NCBI GenBank assembly: GCA_003240755.1
Contig: QFNF01000034.1
Location: 1-33,094 of the forward strand
Direction: 5' to 3'
Origin: Sphingomonas hengshuiensis
GTDB taxonomy: Bacteria; Pseudomonadota; Alphaproteobacteria; Sphingomonadales; Sphingomonadaceae
Length of the DNA: 33,094 nucleotides
Position numbers and translations under genes: made by a program. Positions 1-7,236 of this stretch are shown here, in pieces (the first letter of the stretch is position 1; each line of letters begins with the position of its first letter). Under the pieces are notes generated by a model. That model did no database searches. It saw nothing but the letters and a program-made list of their open reading frames with translations, and was not told where the DNA came from.

Positions 1-1
1 A

Positions 2-1849
2 GCAGCGGCACATCGGTCGGGCCTTCGTCGTAAGCGGAATGGTTACGTCGAGAACATTATCACTGGCGTCGATCAGGGGAACATCGACACCTGGGCGGTA
101 AGAGCCAGCCTGTCATGGCGCCCCAGTGGCAATGTCCGCCTTGACGTCATCGGCGACTATTCGCTCGACCGGACCGACGGTTCGGCAACTGTTTTCGCCG
201 CAATCAACAACAATGCCGCGTTCGTCCGGATCGCGTCTTTCCTGGCAGGGTGTCCGGGCCAAGCTTCGATCGCGGCCGCGGTACCCGAGAACAACGATCG
301 TCGGTGCGCCAACAACCAATATGCTGCCTTGAGCCCTTATAAGGTGGCTGCAGAACGACAAGGTCGATCCCGTACGGAGATTTACGGCGGACTTTTGAAC
401 GCCGAATGGGACATTCTGCCCGAAATGACTCTGAAGTCGATTACGGCATACCGGGTGACCGCGCCGTTCTCCGTTCGCGATGCCGACAACACGCCGTTGC
501 TGATACTAGAGACGATCAACCGGGATAACGTCAAGCAGTTCAGTCAAGAGATCACACTTGGCGGAACCGCCTTCGACAAGCGCCTAAGTTACCTGTTCGG
601 AGCATACTTCTTCAAGGAAACGGACTTCCAGTTCTACCCTGTTTATGTACCAAGTCAGATCAGCCCGGTGTCTGGTGAGGAGCTGCGCGTTGGTGGGATT
701 ACCAACAATGCAGACATAAGCAATAAGTCCTTTGCACTTTTTACCCAGGAAAGCTTTGACTTCACCAGAAAGCTCAATCTTACCGTAGGTATACGCTACA
801 CCCGTGACACAAAGGACATCACCCCTTATGCCGTAGTTGCTCCATCGGTCGAGGGTTTCAGGAATGTCGGTTACAACGTTGCTTATCCGGGCCCGTTTGC
901 CACTACCCGGTCTGTCTGCCTCGGCCCGCCGCGGGCGGTCGCGCCCCCTGCAGTTCCCTGCTTTGGTTCCAGCACCTATCTTTTCGAGCCGGTGAACAAT
1001 CACCGCGTCGACAGCCGCGTAACGCCGATGGCCAGCATCCGCTATAAGTGGACTGATCAGTTCTCGAGCTATGCGAGCTATTCGCAAGGATATAAAAGCG
1101 GGGGATTCAACACGCGGATCAATCAGCCCGTCATATCGCCCAACGCTCCGACCGGACGGGAATTCCTGCCGGCATTCGACCCCGAGAAGGTAACGAGCTA
1201 CGAGCTAGGCAGCAAAGCTCAAATCAACCGTGAGCTACGGGTTTCTGCAGCTGCCTATGTCGCGAAGTATACCGATATTCAGATTGTGCTTCGCGAAGGT
1301 GTGGCTCCCGTGGTCCGGAACGCTGGTCGCGCAACGGTAAAGGGATTCGAGGTCGAAGGGACGCTTAGTCCGATCGCTGCGCTCAACTTCGATTTTGGTC
1401 TTGGTTATACCGACTTCCGCTATGACGCTTTCACAGCGGCTCTCGACGCGAGCCAAGCAGGGCTGGCGCCAGGGGCCTTGGGTCGGGTCGACCTGACGGA
1501 TCTTCAAGCCTATACACCGAAGTGGTCGGTTACGAGCGGCATTTCCTACACGTTGGCGTTGCCGTTCGGAACGTTGACCCCTCGTGTCGATCTGTCGCAT
1601 CGAAGCAAGACATATTATGACGCTCCAAACACCGAGCAGATCGCTCAAAAGGGGTATGTCGTTCTCAACGCCTCTGTCAGGCTTGCTGGCGCCGACAATC
1701 GTTGGGCTATCGCAGCGGCGGTGACAAATCTTGGTAACGAGATCTATCGTGTTGGTGGAAACTCGTCTTTGACTGCCGCATCCGGATACGCAGAAGCAAC
1801 TTACGCGCCACCCCGAATGTACTCCGTTGATGTGAGCTTCAGCTTCTGA
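2..1849 (+). CDS. TonB-dependent outer-membrane receptor, 5' end outside window
   Basis: The C-terminal 615 residues of a TonB-dependent receptor, an outer-membrane beta barrel that imports large ligands using TonB energy. The frame is open from base 2, so the gene runs in from outside; the plug domain is not visible. Typical barrel signatures are present: GYVENIITG and NIDTW near the start, SQEITLGG, LNLTVGIRYTRDTKD, YASYSQGYKSGGFN in the middle, VTNLGNEIY, and a C-terminal strand ending in phenylalanine (YSVDVSFSF), which is the outer-membrane insertion signal. A TTG at 329 could be mistaken for a start, but the receptor sequence continues upstream of it. Base composition is lower in GC than the core genes to the right. 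The ligand cannot be told from sequence. No partner transport gene follows; insertion-sequence debris does. Confidence 0.9.
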   Translation, partial: AAAHRSGLRRKRNGYVENIITGVDQGNIDTWAVRASLSWRPSGNVRLDVIGDYSLDRTDGSATVFAAINNNAAFVRIASFLAGCPGQASIAAAVPENNDRRCANNQYAALSPYKVAAERQGRSRTEIYGGLLNAEWDILPEMTLKSITAYRVTAPFSVRDADNTPLLILETINRDNVKQFSQEITLGGTAFDKRLSYLFGAYFFKETDFQFYPVYVPSQISPVSGEELRVGGITNNADISNKSFALFTQESFDFTRKLNLTVGIRYTRDTKDITPYAVVAPSVEGFRNVGYNVAYPGPFATTRSVCLGPPRAVAPPAVPCFGSSTYLFEPVNNHRVDSRVTPMASIRYKWTDQFSSYASYSQGYKSGGFNTRINQPVISPNAPTGREFLPAFDPEKVTSYELGSKAQINRELRVSAAAYVAKYTDIQIVLREGVAPVVRNAGRATVKGFEVEGTLSPIAALNFDFGLGYTDFRYDAFTAALDASQAGLAPGALGRVDLTDLQAYTPKWSVTSGISYTLALPFGTLTPRVDLSHRSKTYYDAPNTEQIAQKGYVVLNASVRLAGADNRWAIAAAVTNLGNEIYRVGGNSSLTAASGYAEATYAPPRMYSVDVSFSF

Positions 1850-1894
1850 CGAGCCGCGAAGTACTGTGCAAGGAGGATAGGCATATCACTGAGC

Positions 1895-1913
1895 TTTACC
1901 TCTTCTAGGTAAA
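1895..1913 (+). terminator. Hairpin 45 bp after the receptor gene
   Basis: A perfect inverted repeat, TTTACCT and AGGTAAA separated by CTTCT, lies just downstream of the receptor stop codon. It could terminate transcription or be a leftover of a mobile-element boundary. It has no following T run, so the terminator reading is weak. Confidence 0.3.
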
Positions 1914-2390
1914 TGATCGACAACGACCGTCTCGGTCAACGACTGACGGATCTTCGGTTATATTATGGGGGTGACGCAAGCTTTCGCTATGCATCCGCCG
2001 GGACTAGCCCCGGCGGATACCGCATGTTTCGGCTGGCGACAGTTGGCCAAGAGCTGTGCGAAGACGCCTCTCTTAGTAGCCCGTCGCGACGCCTTGATTT
2101 TGGCCCGTGCATCCATCAGCGACAGGAACAAATGGCTTCTGTTGCTCTTGTCGCGCAGACGGCCAGTCATGGCGTTCGCGGTTTCTACGCTGACATTGAA
2201 ACGAGAACGCTCGAGCCGCAGGCCCAATCCTATCCTGCCGATACAGCTGATAACCCCGTCTGTCGGTCACTAGCCAGCTCTTCCTGGGCAATCGGCAGAG
2301 GATCGGAAACTTGCCATCGCGCGCCCGTTTTGCAGTCACAGCACGAGACTGCAGCCGCAGCCGCGGCTGATCCGACTTGTGCGACACGTA

Positions 2391-2408
2391 GGGTCAGGAC
2401 CCATTGAT
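2391..2408 (+). repeat. Left terminal inverted repeat of the IS5-family element
   Basis: GGGTCAGGACCCATTGAT. It pairs with the reverse complement of 3208-3225 with two mismatches and is preceded by TA. Confidence 0.85.
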
Positions 2409-2450
2409 GTGAGCGTCGCGATCTGATTCAGGTTCCGCGAGGAGACCGGG

Positions 2451-3208
2451 ATGAGCGACCTGTTTTGGCTGACGGACGAGCAGATCGAGCGGCTGCGGCC
2501 GTTCTTTCCCAAGAGCCACGGCAAGCCGCGGGTCGATGACCGGCGGGTGCTGAGCGGCATCGTGTTCGTAAACCGCAACGGCCTGCGCTGGCGCGATGCA
2601 CCCAGCGCCTACGGGCCTCACAAGACGCTCTACAACCGCTGGAAGCGTTGGGGCGAGGCGGGCGTGTTCACGCGGATGATGGAGGGTCTGGCTGCAGTCG
2701 GCGCCGAGCCGAAGACGGTCATGATCGACGCGACCTACCTCAAGGCGCACCGCACGGCATCGAGCCTGCGGGTTAAAAAGGGGATGTCGGCCGCCTGATC
2801 GGGCGCACCAAAGGCGGCATGAACACCAAGCTCCATGCCGTCGCAGATGCGAACGGCCGCCCCCTGAGCTTCTTCATGACGGCCGGACAGGTCAGCGAAT
2901 ACACCGGCGCGGCAGCGCTGCTGGACGACCTGCCGAAAGCGCAGTGGCTGCTCGGCGACCGGGGCTACGACGCCGATTGGTTCAGGAACGCTCTCCATGC
3001 CAAGGGCATCCAGCCCTGCATCCCAGGCCGGCGATCGCGCAACGAGCCGGTCTGATATGACAAGCGCCGCTACCAGCGCCGCAGCCGTATCGAGGTCATG
3101 TTCGGCCGGCTCAAAGACTGGCGGCGCGTTGCCACCCGCTACGATCGTTGCCCCAACGCCTTCTTCGCTGCCGTCGCCCTCGCTGCCACCGTCATCTTCT
3201 GGCTGTGA
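2451..3208 (+). pseudogene. IS5-family transposase, broken by a frame change and a nonsense codon
   Basis: A DDE transposase of about 250 residues in two frames. The first frame starts at 2451 (MSDLFWLTDEQIERLRPFFP) and carries the first catalytic aspartate in MIDATYLKAHR. It runs out at 2798. The continuation GRLIGRTKGGMNTKLHAV lies in the -1 frame, joined near the TTAAAAAGGGG stretch at 2773-2783; one missing base in the A or G run explains this, as a single added G gives RVKKGDVGRLIG. The second frame holds the second aspartate (LLGDRGYD) and then hits TGA at 3053-3055, where relatives have lysine or arginine before YDKRRY. The catalytic glutamate (RRSRIEVMFGRLKDW) lies beyond that stop. 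The gene ends at TGA 3206-3208. A programmed frameshift could rescue the first break but not the second. Confidence 0.88.
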
Positions 3209-3225
3209 TCAACGAGTCCTGACCC
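3208..3225 (-). repeat. Right terminal inverted repeat of the IS5-family element
   Basis: The reverse complement reads GGGTCAGGACTCGTTGAT, matching the left end at 16 of 18 positions. It is followed by TA. Its first base is the last base of the transposase stop codon. Confidence 0.85.
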
Positions 3226-3262
3226 TAGCAGGTCCTGCAGGACATGTTTGTCCAGCAGCAGC

Positions 3263-3789
3263 GGAGACAATCACGGTCGGCGTCTACCGCGCCGATGATG
3301 CACGTCGCACGCGGCGGACGCCGGAGACCAATATTGCTTTGAGCGGCCCCTCGGTTCGTTGCTGTGACCGTCCGCACTGCTGTCAATGATTCTGAACCAG
3401 AATTGTCCAATGTCCCGAGTGCCCTTTCGGGTGGTCCACGGGGCACCATTTCCGGTCAAAGCTGGGCACTGCGACTTTTTCCACAGAAAGCCCGACAGAG
3501 GCCTATTTGCCGCAACACCCGGGGCCAGAGGCGACTCCCTGACCCGATACGCTCGTCTTCGCGACGAACATCTCGGGGCGGATCGGACAGGGCATATTGT
3601 CGCGGCTTCGCATTTCCTTACGCAAGATGTTGCCAGGGCGATCGATGATCTGTCCGTCGCGGGCATGCGAAGGGGCATGGACGGGCGCCCGCGGCGACCA
3701 TCACCCTGCGGTCCTTGCCCCGGCCCCGGGCCCAAGGGCGACGAATCGCCGGCCGTTCCGAACAGCGGCGGCGGCGATCCTCGGCTTCG
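3263..3789. other. Gene-free stretch with no supported feature
   Basis: About 530 bases between the insertion-sequence debris and the first core gene. No frame gives a convincing protein on either strand. A short minus-strand reading around 3390-3490 contains WCPVDHPKGHSGHW, with an unusual Cys/His spacing. A hairpin with GTGCCC and GGGCAC arms surrounds GTGGTCCAC at 3419-3446. These may be the end of another decayed mobile element, but I could not assign a family. GC content rises to core values near 3700. Confidence 0.5.
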
Positions 3790-4677
3790 TTACGCCCAGC
3801 CCAACCCGGCCTTCGCCACCGCCCGCGCATAGCCCCGCATCCCCGCCATCCCGCGCGCGGTCAGCACCATGAAGGCGCGCCGCCGGTCGTTCGGGTCCTC
3901 GCGCCGCATCAGCAGCCCGGCATCGCTCAGCGTCGTGATCCAGCGCAGCGCCGTCGTCGGCGGTACGGCGGCGGCGATGCACAGGCTGGACACCGACACG
4001 CTGCTCCCCTCCAGCCGCGCGGCGAACAGGTCGAGCAGCATGTCCCACGCCGGATCGGCGAACAGGTCGCCGGCGAGGAACTGGTCGCGCATCCGCCGCG
4101 CGCGAATCGCGCCGCGCACGGTCGCGGCGGAAACCTCAACCGGGCCGGCATCGTCGGCGGGCGGCACGGTGAAACCGGAGGACCGGTCGCGAACGCCGTC
4201 GCCCTCCCCGTCGCGGCTGAGCCTGAGCAACGCTTCGGCGATCCGCGCGACGTCGCTCCTCAGCCGCCGCAGCCGTTCGGTATCGCGTTCGGCGGCCTGC
4301 ACGCCGCTGCCCGGCGCGGCGCCCAACACGATCGCCGCCACCCGCTCCCCTGCCCGCGCTTCGCACAGCAGGGTCGCGGGCCCACCCAGCAGATGCAGCG
4401 TGACCACGTCCATCGCATCGAGCGGGAAGCCGACCACCAGTTGCGCCCGGTCGCGCGCCGCGCGCTGCGCCAGCAGCGGCAGCGCCCGGTCGAGCAGTTC
4501 CGGCGCCACGCCCGCCGCCTCGACCAGCAGCACATCGGCATGCGGCAGATCGTCCAGCGCCGCGGCCAGCCCGGCGAAACCGATGATATCGCCCACCGCC
4601 GCCCCGGCGGCGCGCGCTGCGTCCACCGCGTCGTCGCGCGCGATGGCGTCGTCCGCGACGATCATCACCCGCCGCAT
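3790..4677 (-). CDS. Winged-helix (MarR-like) regulatory protein
   Basis: Predicted 295-residue protein. The N-terminal part (MRRVMIVADDAIARDDAVDA onward) resembles a receiver-like or Rossmann-like fold, with alternating hydrophobic strands and acidic residues, but has no clear phosphoacceptor site. The C-terminal 70 residues form a winged helix of MarR type: a recognition-helix segment (AVPPTTALRWITTLSDAGLL) followed by the wing REDPNDRRRAFMVLTARG, typical of MarR proteins. The ATG at 4677 was chosen because the frame upstream runs into the pntB stop region and the residues there look non-conserved; an alternative ATG lies at 4779. It is the last gene on the minus strand after pntB, 127 bp downstream, so it may share that transcript. 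Its DNA target is unknown. Confidence 0.75.
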   Translation of the reverse strand: MRRVMIVADDAIARDDAVDAARAAGAAVGDIIGFAGLAAALDDLPHADVLLVEAAGVAPELLDRALPLLAQRAARDRAQLVVGFPLDAMDVVTLHLLGGPATLLCEARAGERVAAIVLGAAPGSGVQAAERDTERLRRLRSDVARIAEALLRLSRDGEGDGVRDRSSGFTVPPADDAGPVEVSAATVRGAIRARRMRDQFLAGDLFADPAWDMLLDLFAARLEGSSVSVSSLCIAAAVPPTTALRWITTLSDAGLLMRREDPNDRRRAFMVLTARGMAGMRGYARAVAKAGLGWA

Positions 4678-4804
4678 CGCGCGTCCGTCAAATCCCTCGA
4701 AACCCGTCAACCTGTCCCCCTGTCCGACGCTGCGACATGCGGCGTCGTAGGACCGACGGGTGGCGATGGCGAGCCCCATGGGCCCGCGACGTCTGGACGG
4801 GCGC

Positions 4805-6313
4805 TCAGTCCATCGCCTTGACGATCTCCTCGACCATCTTCTTGGCATCGGCCAGCAGCATCATCGTGTTGTCGCGGTAAAATACCTCGTTATCGACCCC
4901 GGCATAGCCGACGCCGCCCATCGACCGCTTGATGAACAGCACCGTCTTGGCCTTTTCGACGTCGAGCACCGGCATGCCGTAGATCGGCGAGGTCCTGTCG
5001 GTCTTGGCCGCCGGGTTGGTCACGTCGTTGGCGCCGATGACGAACGCGACGTCGGTCTGCGCGAACTCGCTGTTGATGTCCTCCAGCTCGAACACATCGT
5101 CATAGGGCACGTTCGCTTCGGCGAGCAGCACGTTCATATGCCCCGGCATCCGCCCCGCGACCGGGTGGATGGCATATTTCACGCGGACGCCATGCTCCTT
5201 CAGCTTGTCGCCCATTTCGCGCAGCGCGTGCTGCGCCTGCGCCACCGCCATGCCGTAACCGGGGACGATGATGACCTGTTCGGCCTGTTGCATCAGGAAC
5301 GCGGCATCCTCGGCCGATCCGCGCTTCCACGGCCGGTCGATCGCCGCCACCCCGCCGCCCGCGCTCTCGGTCGCGCCGAAGCCGCCGGCGATCACGCTGA
5401 TGAAGCTGCGGTTCATCGCCCGGCACATGATGTAGCTCAGGATCGCGCCCGACGACCCGACCAGCGCGCCGGTGATAATCATCGCGGTGTTGCCGAGCGT
5501 GAAGCCCATCGCCGCCGCCGCCCAGCCCGAATAGCTGTTGAGCATCGACACCACGACCGGCATGTCCGCCCCGCCAATCGGCACGATGAGCAGGAATCCG
5601 ATCGCGAACGACAGGACGACGATCGCCCAGAACGGCCAGCCTTCCTGCCCGTGCGCGAACTGCACGACCAGCAGCAGGATCGCGGCCAGCACGCCCAGGT
5701 TGATGACATGGCGGCCGGGCAGCAGGATCGGCTTGCCCGACATGCTGCCGTTGAGTTTCAGGAAGGCGATGACCGATCCCGAAAAGGTGATCGCACCGAT
5801 CGCGACGCCAAGGCCCATCTCGACCTTGCTGACCGGATGGATGACCGCGAACGGCTGCCCGATCATCGGGATGACCATCGACGCGATGCCGAACGCCTGC
5901 GGGTTCAGATACGCCGCGATCCCGACCAGCACCGCCGCCAAGCCGACCAGCGAGTGGAAGGCGGCGACCAGTTGCGGCATCGCGGTCATCGCGATGCGCT
6001 TCGCGGTGGTGAGGCCGATGACCGCGCCGATCGCGATGGCGGCGAGGATCTCGGCGAAGGTCACGGTGTCGATGCGGGTGAACTGCGTCCAGACATCGTA
6101 ATCGGCGGTCTGTTCCACCACCGTCACCTGCAGCAGCGGCAGATGGGTCAGGATCGTGGTCAGCACCGCGATCCCCATGCCCACCATGCCCAGGCGATTG
6201 CCCCGCCGGCTGGTGGCCGGCGACGACAGCCCGCGCAGCGCGAGGATGAAGCACACGCCCGCCACCAGATAGGCGAGCGCGACCCATGGATTGACCGGAG
6301 CGGCCTCGTGCAT
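4805..6313 (-). CDS. pntB: NAD(P) transhydrogenase subunit beta
   Basis: The beta subunit (502 residues) of the proton-pumping transhydrogenase in the inner membrane. The enzyme reduces NADP+ with NADH using the proton gradient. The N-terminal two thirds hold many membrane helices, from NPWVALAYLVAGVCFILAL onward. The C-terminal domain III binds NADP(H), with the signatures VPGYGMAVAQAQHAL, HPVAGRMPGHMNVLLAEA, VIGANDVTNPAA and GMPVLDVEKAKTV. Length is normal (about 460-500). The start MHEAAPVNPW at 6313 follows the preceding pntA part 2 stop by five bases, with GAGGGG directly upstream, so translation is probably coupled. A longer upstream frame exists but overlaps pntA part 2 and is not conserved in style. 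Confidence 0.97.
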   Translation of the reverse strand: MHEAAPVNPWVALAYLVAGVCFILALRGLSSPATSRRGNRLGMVGMGIAVLTTILTHLPLLQVTVVEQTADYDVWTQFTRIDTVTFAEILAAIAIGAVIGLTTAKRIAMTAMPQLVAAFHSLVGLAAVLVGIAAYLNPQAFGIASMVIPMIGQPFAVIHPVSKVEMGLGVAIGAITFSGSVIAFLKLNGSMSGKPILLPGRHVINLGVLAAILLLVVQFAHGQEGWPFWAIVVLSFAIGFLLIVPIGGADMPVVVSMLNSYSGWAAAAMGFTLGNTAMIITGALVGSSGAILSYIMCRAMNRSFISVIAGGFGATESAGGGVAAIDRPWKRGSAEDAAFLMQQAEQVIIVPGYGMAVAQAQHALREMGDKLKEHGVRVKYAIHPVAGRMPGHMNVLLAEANVPYDDVFELEDINSEFAQTDVAFVIGANDVTNPAAKTDRTSPIYGMPVLDVEKAKTVLFIKRSMGGVGYAGVDNEVFYRDNTMMLLADAKKMVEEIVKAMD

Positions 6314-6318
6314 CCCCC

Positions 6319-6597
6319 TCACCCCTTCTTCTTGTACATGGCGAGCATGCGTTCGGTGACGGCGAATCCGCCGAAGATGTTGATGCTGGCCAGCACCACG
6401 CCCAGCAGCCCGAGCCACTTCGCCCCCGGCACGCCGGCTGCGGCGGCGGCGATCAGCGCGCCGACGATGATGACCGAGGAGATGGCGTTCGTCACCGCCA
6501 TCAACGGCGTATGCAGCGCGGGCGTCACCGACCAGACGACATAATAGCCGACGAAACAGGCAAGGACGAAGATCGACAGGATCGAGAGGAAGTCCAT
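6319..6597 (-). CDS. pntAB: NAD(P) transhydrogenase subunit alpha, membrane part
   Basis: The membrane-spanning piece of the alpha subunit, about 92 residues: MDFLSILSIFVLACF, VTPALHTPLMAVTNAISS, then further helices ending SINIFGGFAVTERMLAMYKKKG. This corresponds to the C-terminal portion of E. coli PntA; alphaproteobacteria commonly encode it separately, so the split is normal and not a break. The segment TPLMAVTNAISS is the conserved first-helix region of domain II. The ATG at 6597 gives the usual family start; an in-frame ATG at 6618 would add MSERNNP and overlap the upstream DUF559 gene. Normally this gene follows pntA part 1 closely, but here a PH-domain gene and a DUF559 gene lie between. 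Confidence 0.95.
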   Translation of the reverse strand: MDFLSILSIFVLACFVGYYVVWSVTPALHTPLMAVTNAISSVIIVGALIAAAAAGVPGAKWLGLLGVVLASINIFGGFAVTERMLAMYKKKG

Positions 6598-6601
6598 CGG
6601 G

Positions 6602-6976
6602 TTATTCCGTTCGCTCAAGGACGTTCAGATCCTCCCCAAGCATGCTTGGGGAGGGGGACCGCCGGCGCAGCCGGGGGTGGAGGGGCAGCGCGGTTTCGAC
6701 GATCGCTGCGGCTGCGGCGTCCGCATCCGCCAGAACCTCGCGAGCGGGAATGCGCAGGACGATCAGGCCATGTGCGGTAAGCGCAGCATCCCGCGCGACA
6801 TCGCGGGCCGGCCGGTCGCCGCGGTCATGCGCCTCCCCGTCGATCTCGACCACCAACCGCGCCCGCGCGCAGTAGAAGTCGAGGACATAGGTCAGCACCG
6901 GATGCTGGCGGCGAAATTTCATTCCATGCGGTTCGGCGCGCAACCGCTGCCACAGCAGCACTTCCGGAAGGCTCAT
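6602..6976 (-). CDS. DUF559 family endonuclease-like protein
   Basis: A small protein with the DUF559 domain, related to Vsr-type PD-(D/E)XK nucleases. From the ATG at 6976 it has 124 residues: MSLPEVLLWQRLR, then MKFRRQHPVLTYVLDFYC and LVVEIDGEAHD. Candidate catalytic residues are D33 in VLDFYC and E44 in VVEIDG, with H50 following. The family normally has another 12-15 residues before this point, and the frame indeed continues upstream as STVRQARRLRKA. However, no ATG occurs there, only GTG or other codons inside the repeat sequence at 7014-7100, so the true start is uncertain. The last 25 residues (RRRSPSPSMLGED region) are encoded by a palindromic repeat. The gene lies between the PH-domain gene and pntA part 2 in the same orientation and ends four bases before the latter. 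Activity is inferred from the family only. Confidence 0.85.
   Translation of the reverse strand: MSLPEVLLWQRLRAEPHGMKFRRQHPVLTYVLDFYCARARLVVEIDGEAHDRGDRPARDVARDAALTAHGLIVLRIPAREVLADADAAAAAIVETALPLHPRLRRRSPSPSMLGEDLNVLERTE
6629..6686 (+). repeat. Composite palindromic repeat, copy 1 (3' side of DUF559 gene)
   Basis: The unit reads ATCCTCCCC, a stem-loop, GGGGAGGGGGACCG, a second small stem, then GTGGAGGGGC. In this copy the first stem is a perfect 24-bp palindrome centred at 6642/6643 (arms CCTCCCCAAGCA and TGCTTGGGGAGG). It lies inside the 3' end of the DUF559 reading frame and points towards the gene interior. Confidence 0.8.
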
Positions 6977-7013
6977 CGCTTTTCTTAACCGTCGCGCTTG
7001 CCGGACGGTCGAC

Positions 7014-7068
7014 GCCCCTCCACCGTCCTTCGGACGGTCCCCCTCCCCATGCTGCGCATAGGGAGGAT
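7014..7068 (-). repeat. Composite palindromic repeat, copy 2
   Basis: The same unit as at 6629-6686 but on the opposite strand. Read on the minus strand it has ATCCTCCC, a stem-loop with TATGCGCAGCA, GGGGAGGGGGACCG, the small stem TCCGAAGGA and CGGTGGAGGGGC. It lies just upstream of the DUF559 coding region, with the GTGGAGGGGC end facing the gene. Confidence 0.8.
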
Positions 7069-7107
7069 TTGAAGCGCCGACCACTTCCGGCCGCAGCGCG
7101 CGCGGAA

Positions 7108-7156
7108 GCCCCGCTCCACCGGCTGCGCCGGTCCCCCTCCCCGTGCCGGGGAGGAT
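7108..7156 (-). repeat. Composite palindromic repeat, copy 3
   Basis: Minus-strand copy with first stem CCTCCCC GGCAC GGGGAGG and second stem CCGGCGCAGCCGG. Its distal end is slightly altered (GGTGGAGCGGGGC). Its second stem resembles that of copy 1 more than those of copies 2 and 4. Confidence 0.75.
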
Positions 7157-7163
7157 ATGCGCG

Positions 7164-7218
7164 GCCCCTCCACCGTCCTGCGGACGGTCCCCCTCCCCAT
7201 GCGCAGCATAAGGAGGAT
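7164..7218 (-). repeat. Composite palindromic repeat, copy 4
   Basis: Minus-strand copy nearly identical to copy 2: the small stem is TCCGCAGGA in place of TCCGAAGGA, and the first loop reads TATGCTGCGCA. It ends 18 bases before the PH-domain gene's stop codon. Confidence 0.8.
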
Positions 7219-7236
7219 TTGAGGGCGCCACCCCCC

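Larger units (their letters stand above)
2391..3225 (+). mobile_element. IS5-family element (IS427-like), 835 bp
   Basis: A complete-looking insertion sequence bounded by 18-bp terminal inverted repeats that agree at 16 positions: GGGTCAGGACCCATTGAT on the left and, in reverse complement, GGGTCAGGACTCGTTGAT on the right. The dinucleotide TA occurs immediately outside each end (2389-2390 and 3226-3227), fitting the TA target duplication of the IS427 group of the IS5 family. Length and one central transposase gene also fit. Removing the element and one TA restores a continuous reading of an IS3 relic across the site, so it inserted into an older element. Its transposase is broken, so it is probably immobile unless a related intact copy acts in trans. 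Confidence 0.9.
2015..3262 (-). mobile_element. Decayed IS3-family element, split by an IS5-family insertion
   Basis: Fragments in the right order on the minus strand match IS3-family transposase signatures, but in different frames. Reading 3261 down to 3226 and across the empty IS5 site to 2386 gives LLLDKHVLQDLLR, like the end of IS3 orfA (SLDKHVLQDVLR). About 2282 to 2223 gives KSWLVTDRRGYQLYRQDRIG, like the orfB segment GWxVNRKRVYRLYREEGLG. From 2164 to 2078 it reads GRLRDKSNRSHLFLSLMDARAKIKA, in two parts resembling FNGRLRDECLN and FLSLADARAKIEAWRRDYN. From 2060 to 2025 a third frame gives RTALGQLSPAET, like RPHSALGNLSPAEF. Most of the DDE core is missing. The element is therefore an old, deleted and frameshifted relic. 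Family assignment rests on remembered motifs, and the outer ends were not located. Confidence 0.55.

Noticed and set aside
329..1849. TonB receptor starting at the TTG at 329
   Set aside because: The same frame is open from base 2 and carries receptor motifs upstream, so 329 is an internal leucine.
1913..2407. A 164-codon plus-strand frame after the receptor
   Set aside because: Its translation has no family pattern, while the minus strand of the same DNA shows IS3-like pieces.
2773..2783. Programmed -1 frameshifting in the IS5 transposase as proof of activity
   Set aside because: The site is a plausible slip run, but the downstream nonsense codon removes the catalytic glutamate in any case.
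3715..6544. Long plus-strand frames opposite the winged-helix and pntB genes
   Set aside because: Low-complexity His/Arg/Asp-rich shadows of well-recognised minus-strand genes.
7014..7218. A short CRISPR-like array
   Set aside because: Spacing is irregular, repeats are palindromic intergenic units on one strand with a fourth copy inverted, and there are no cas genes.
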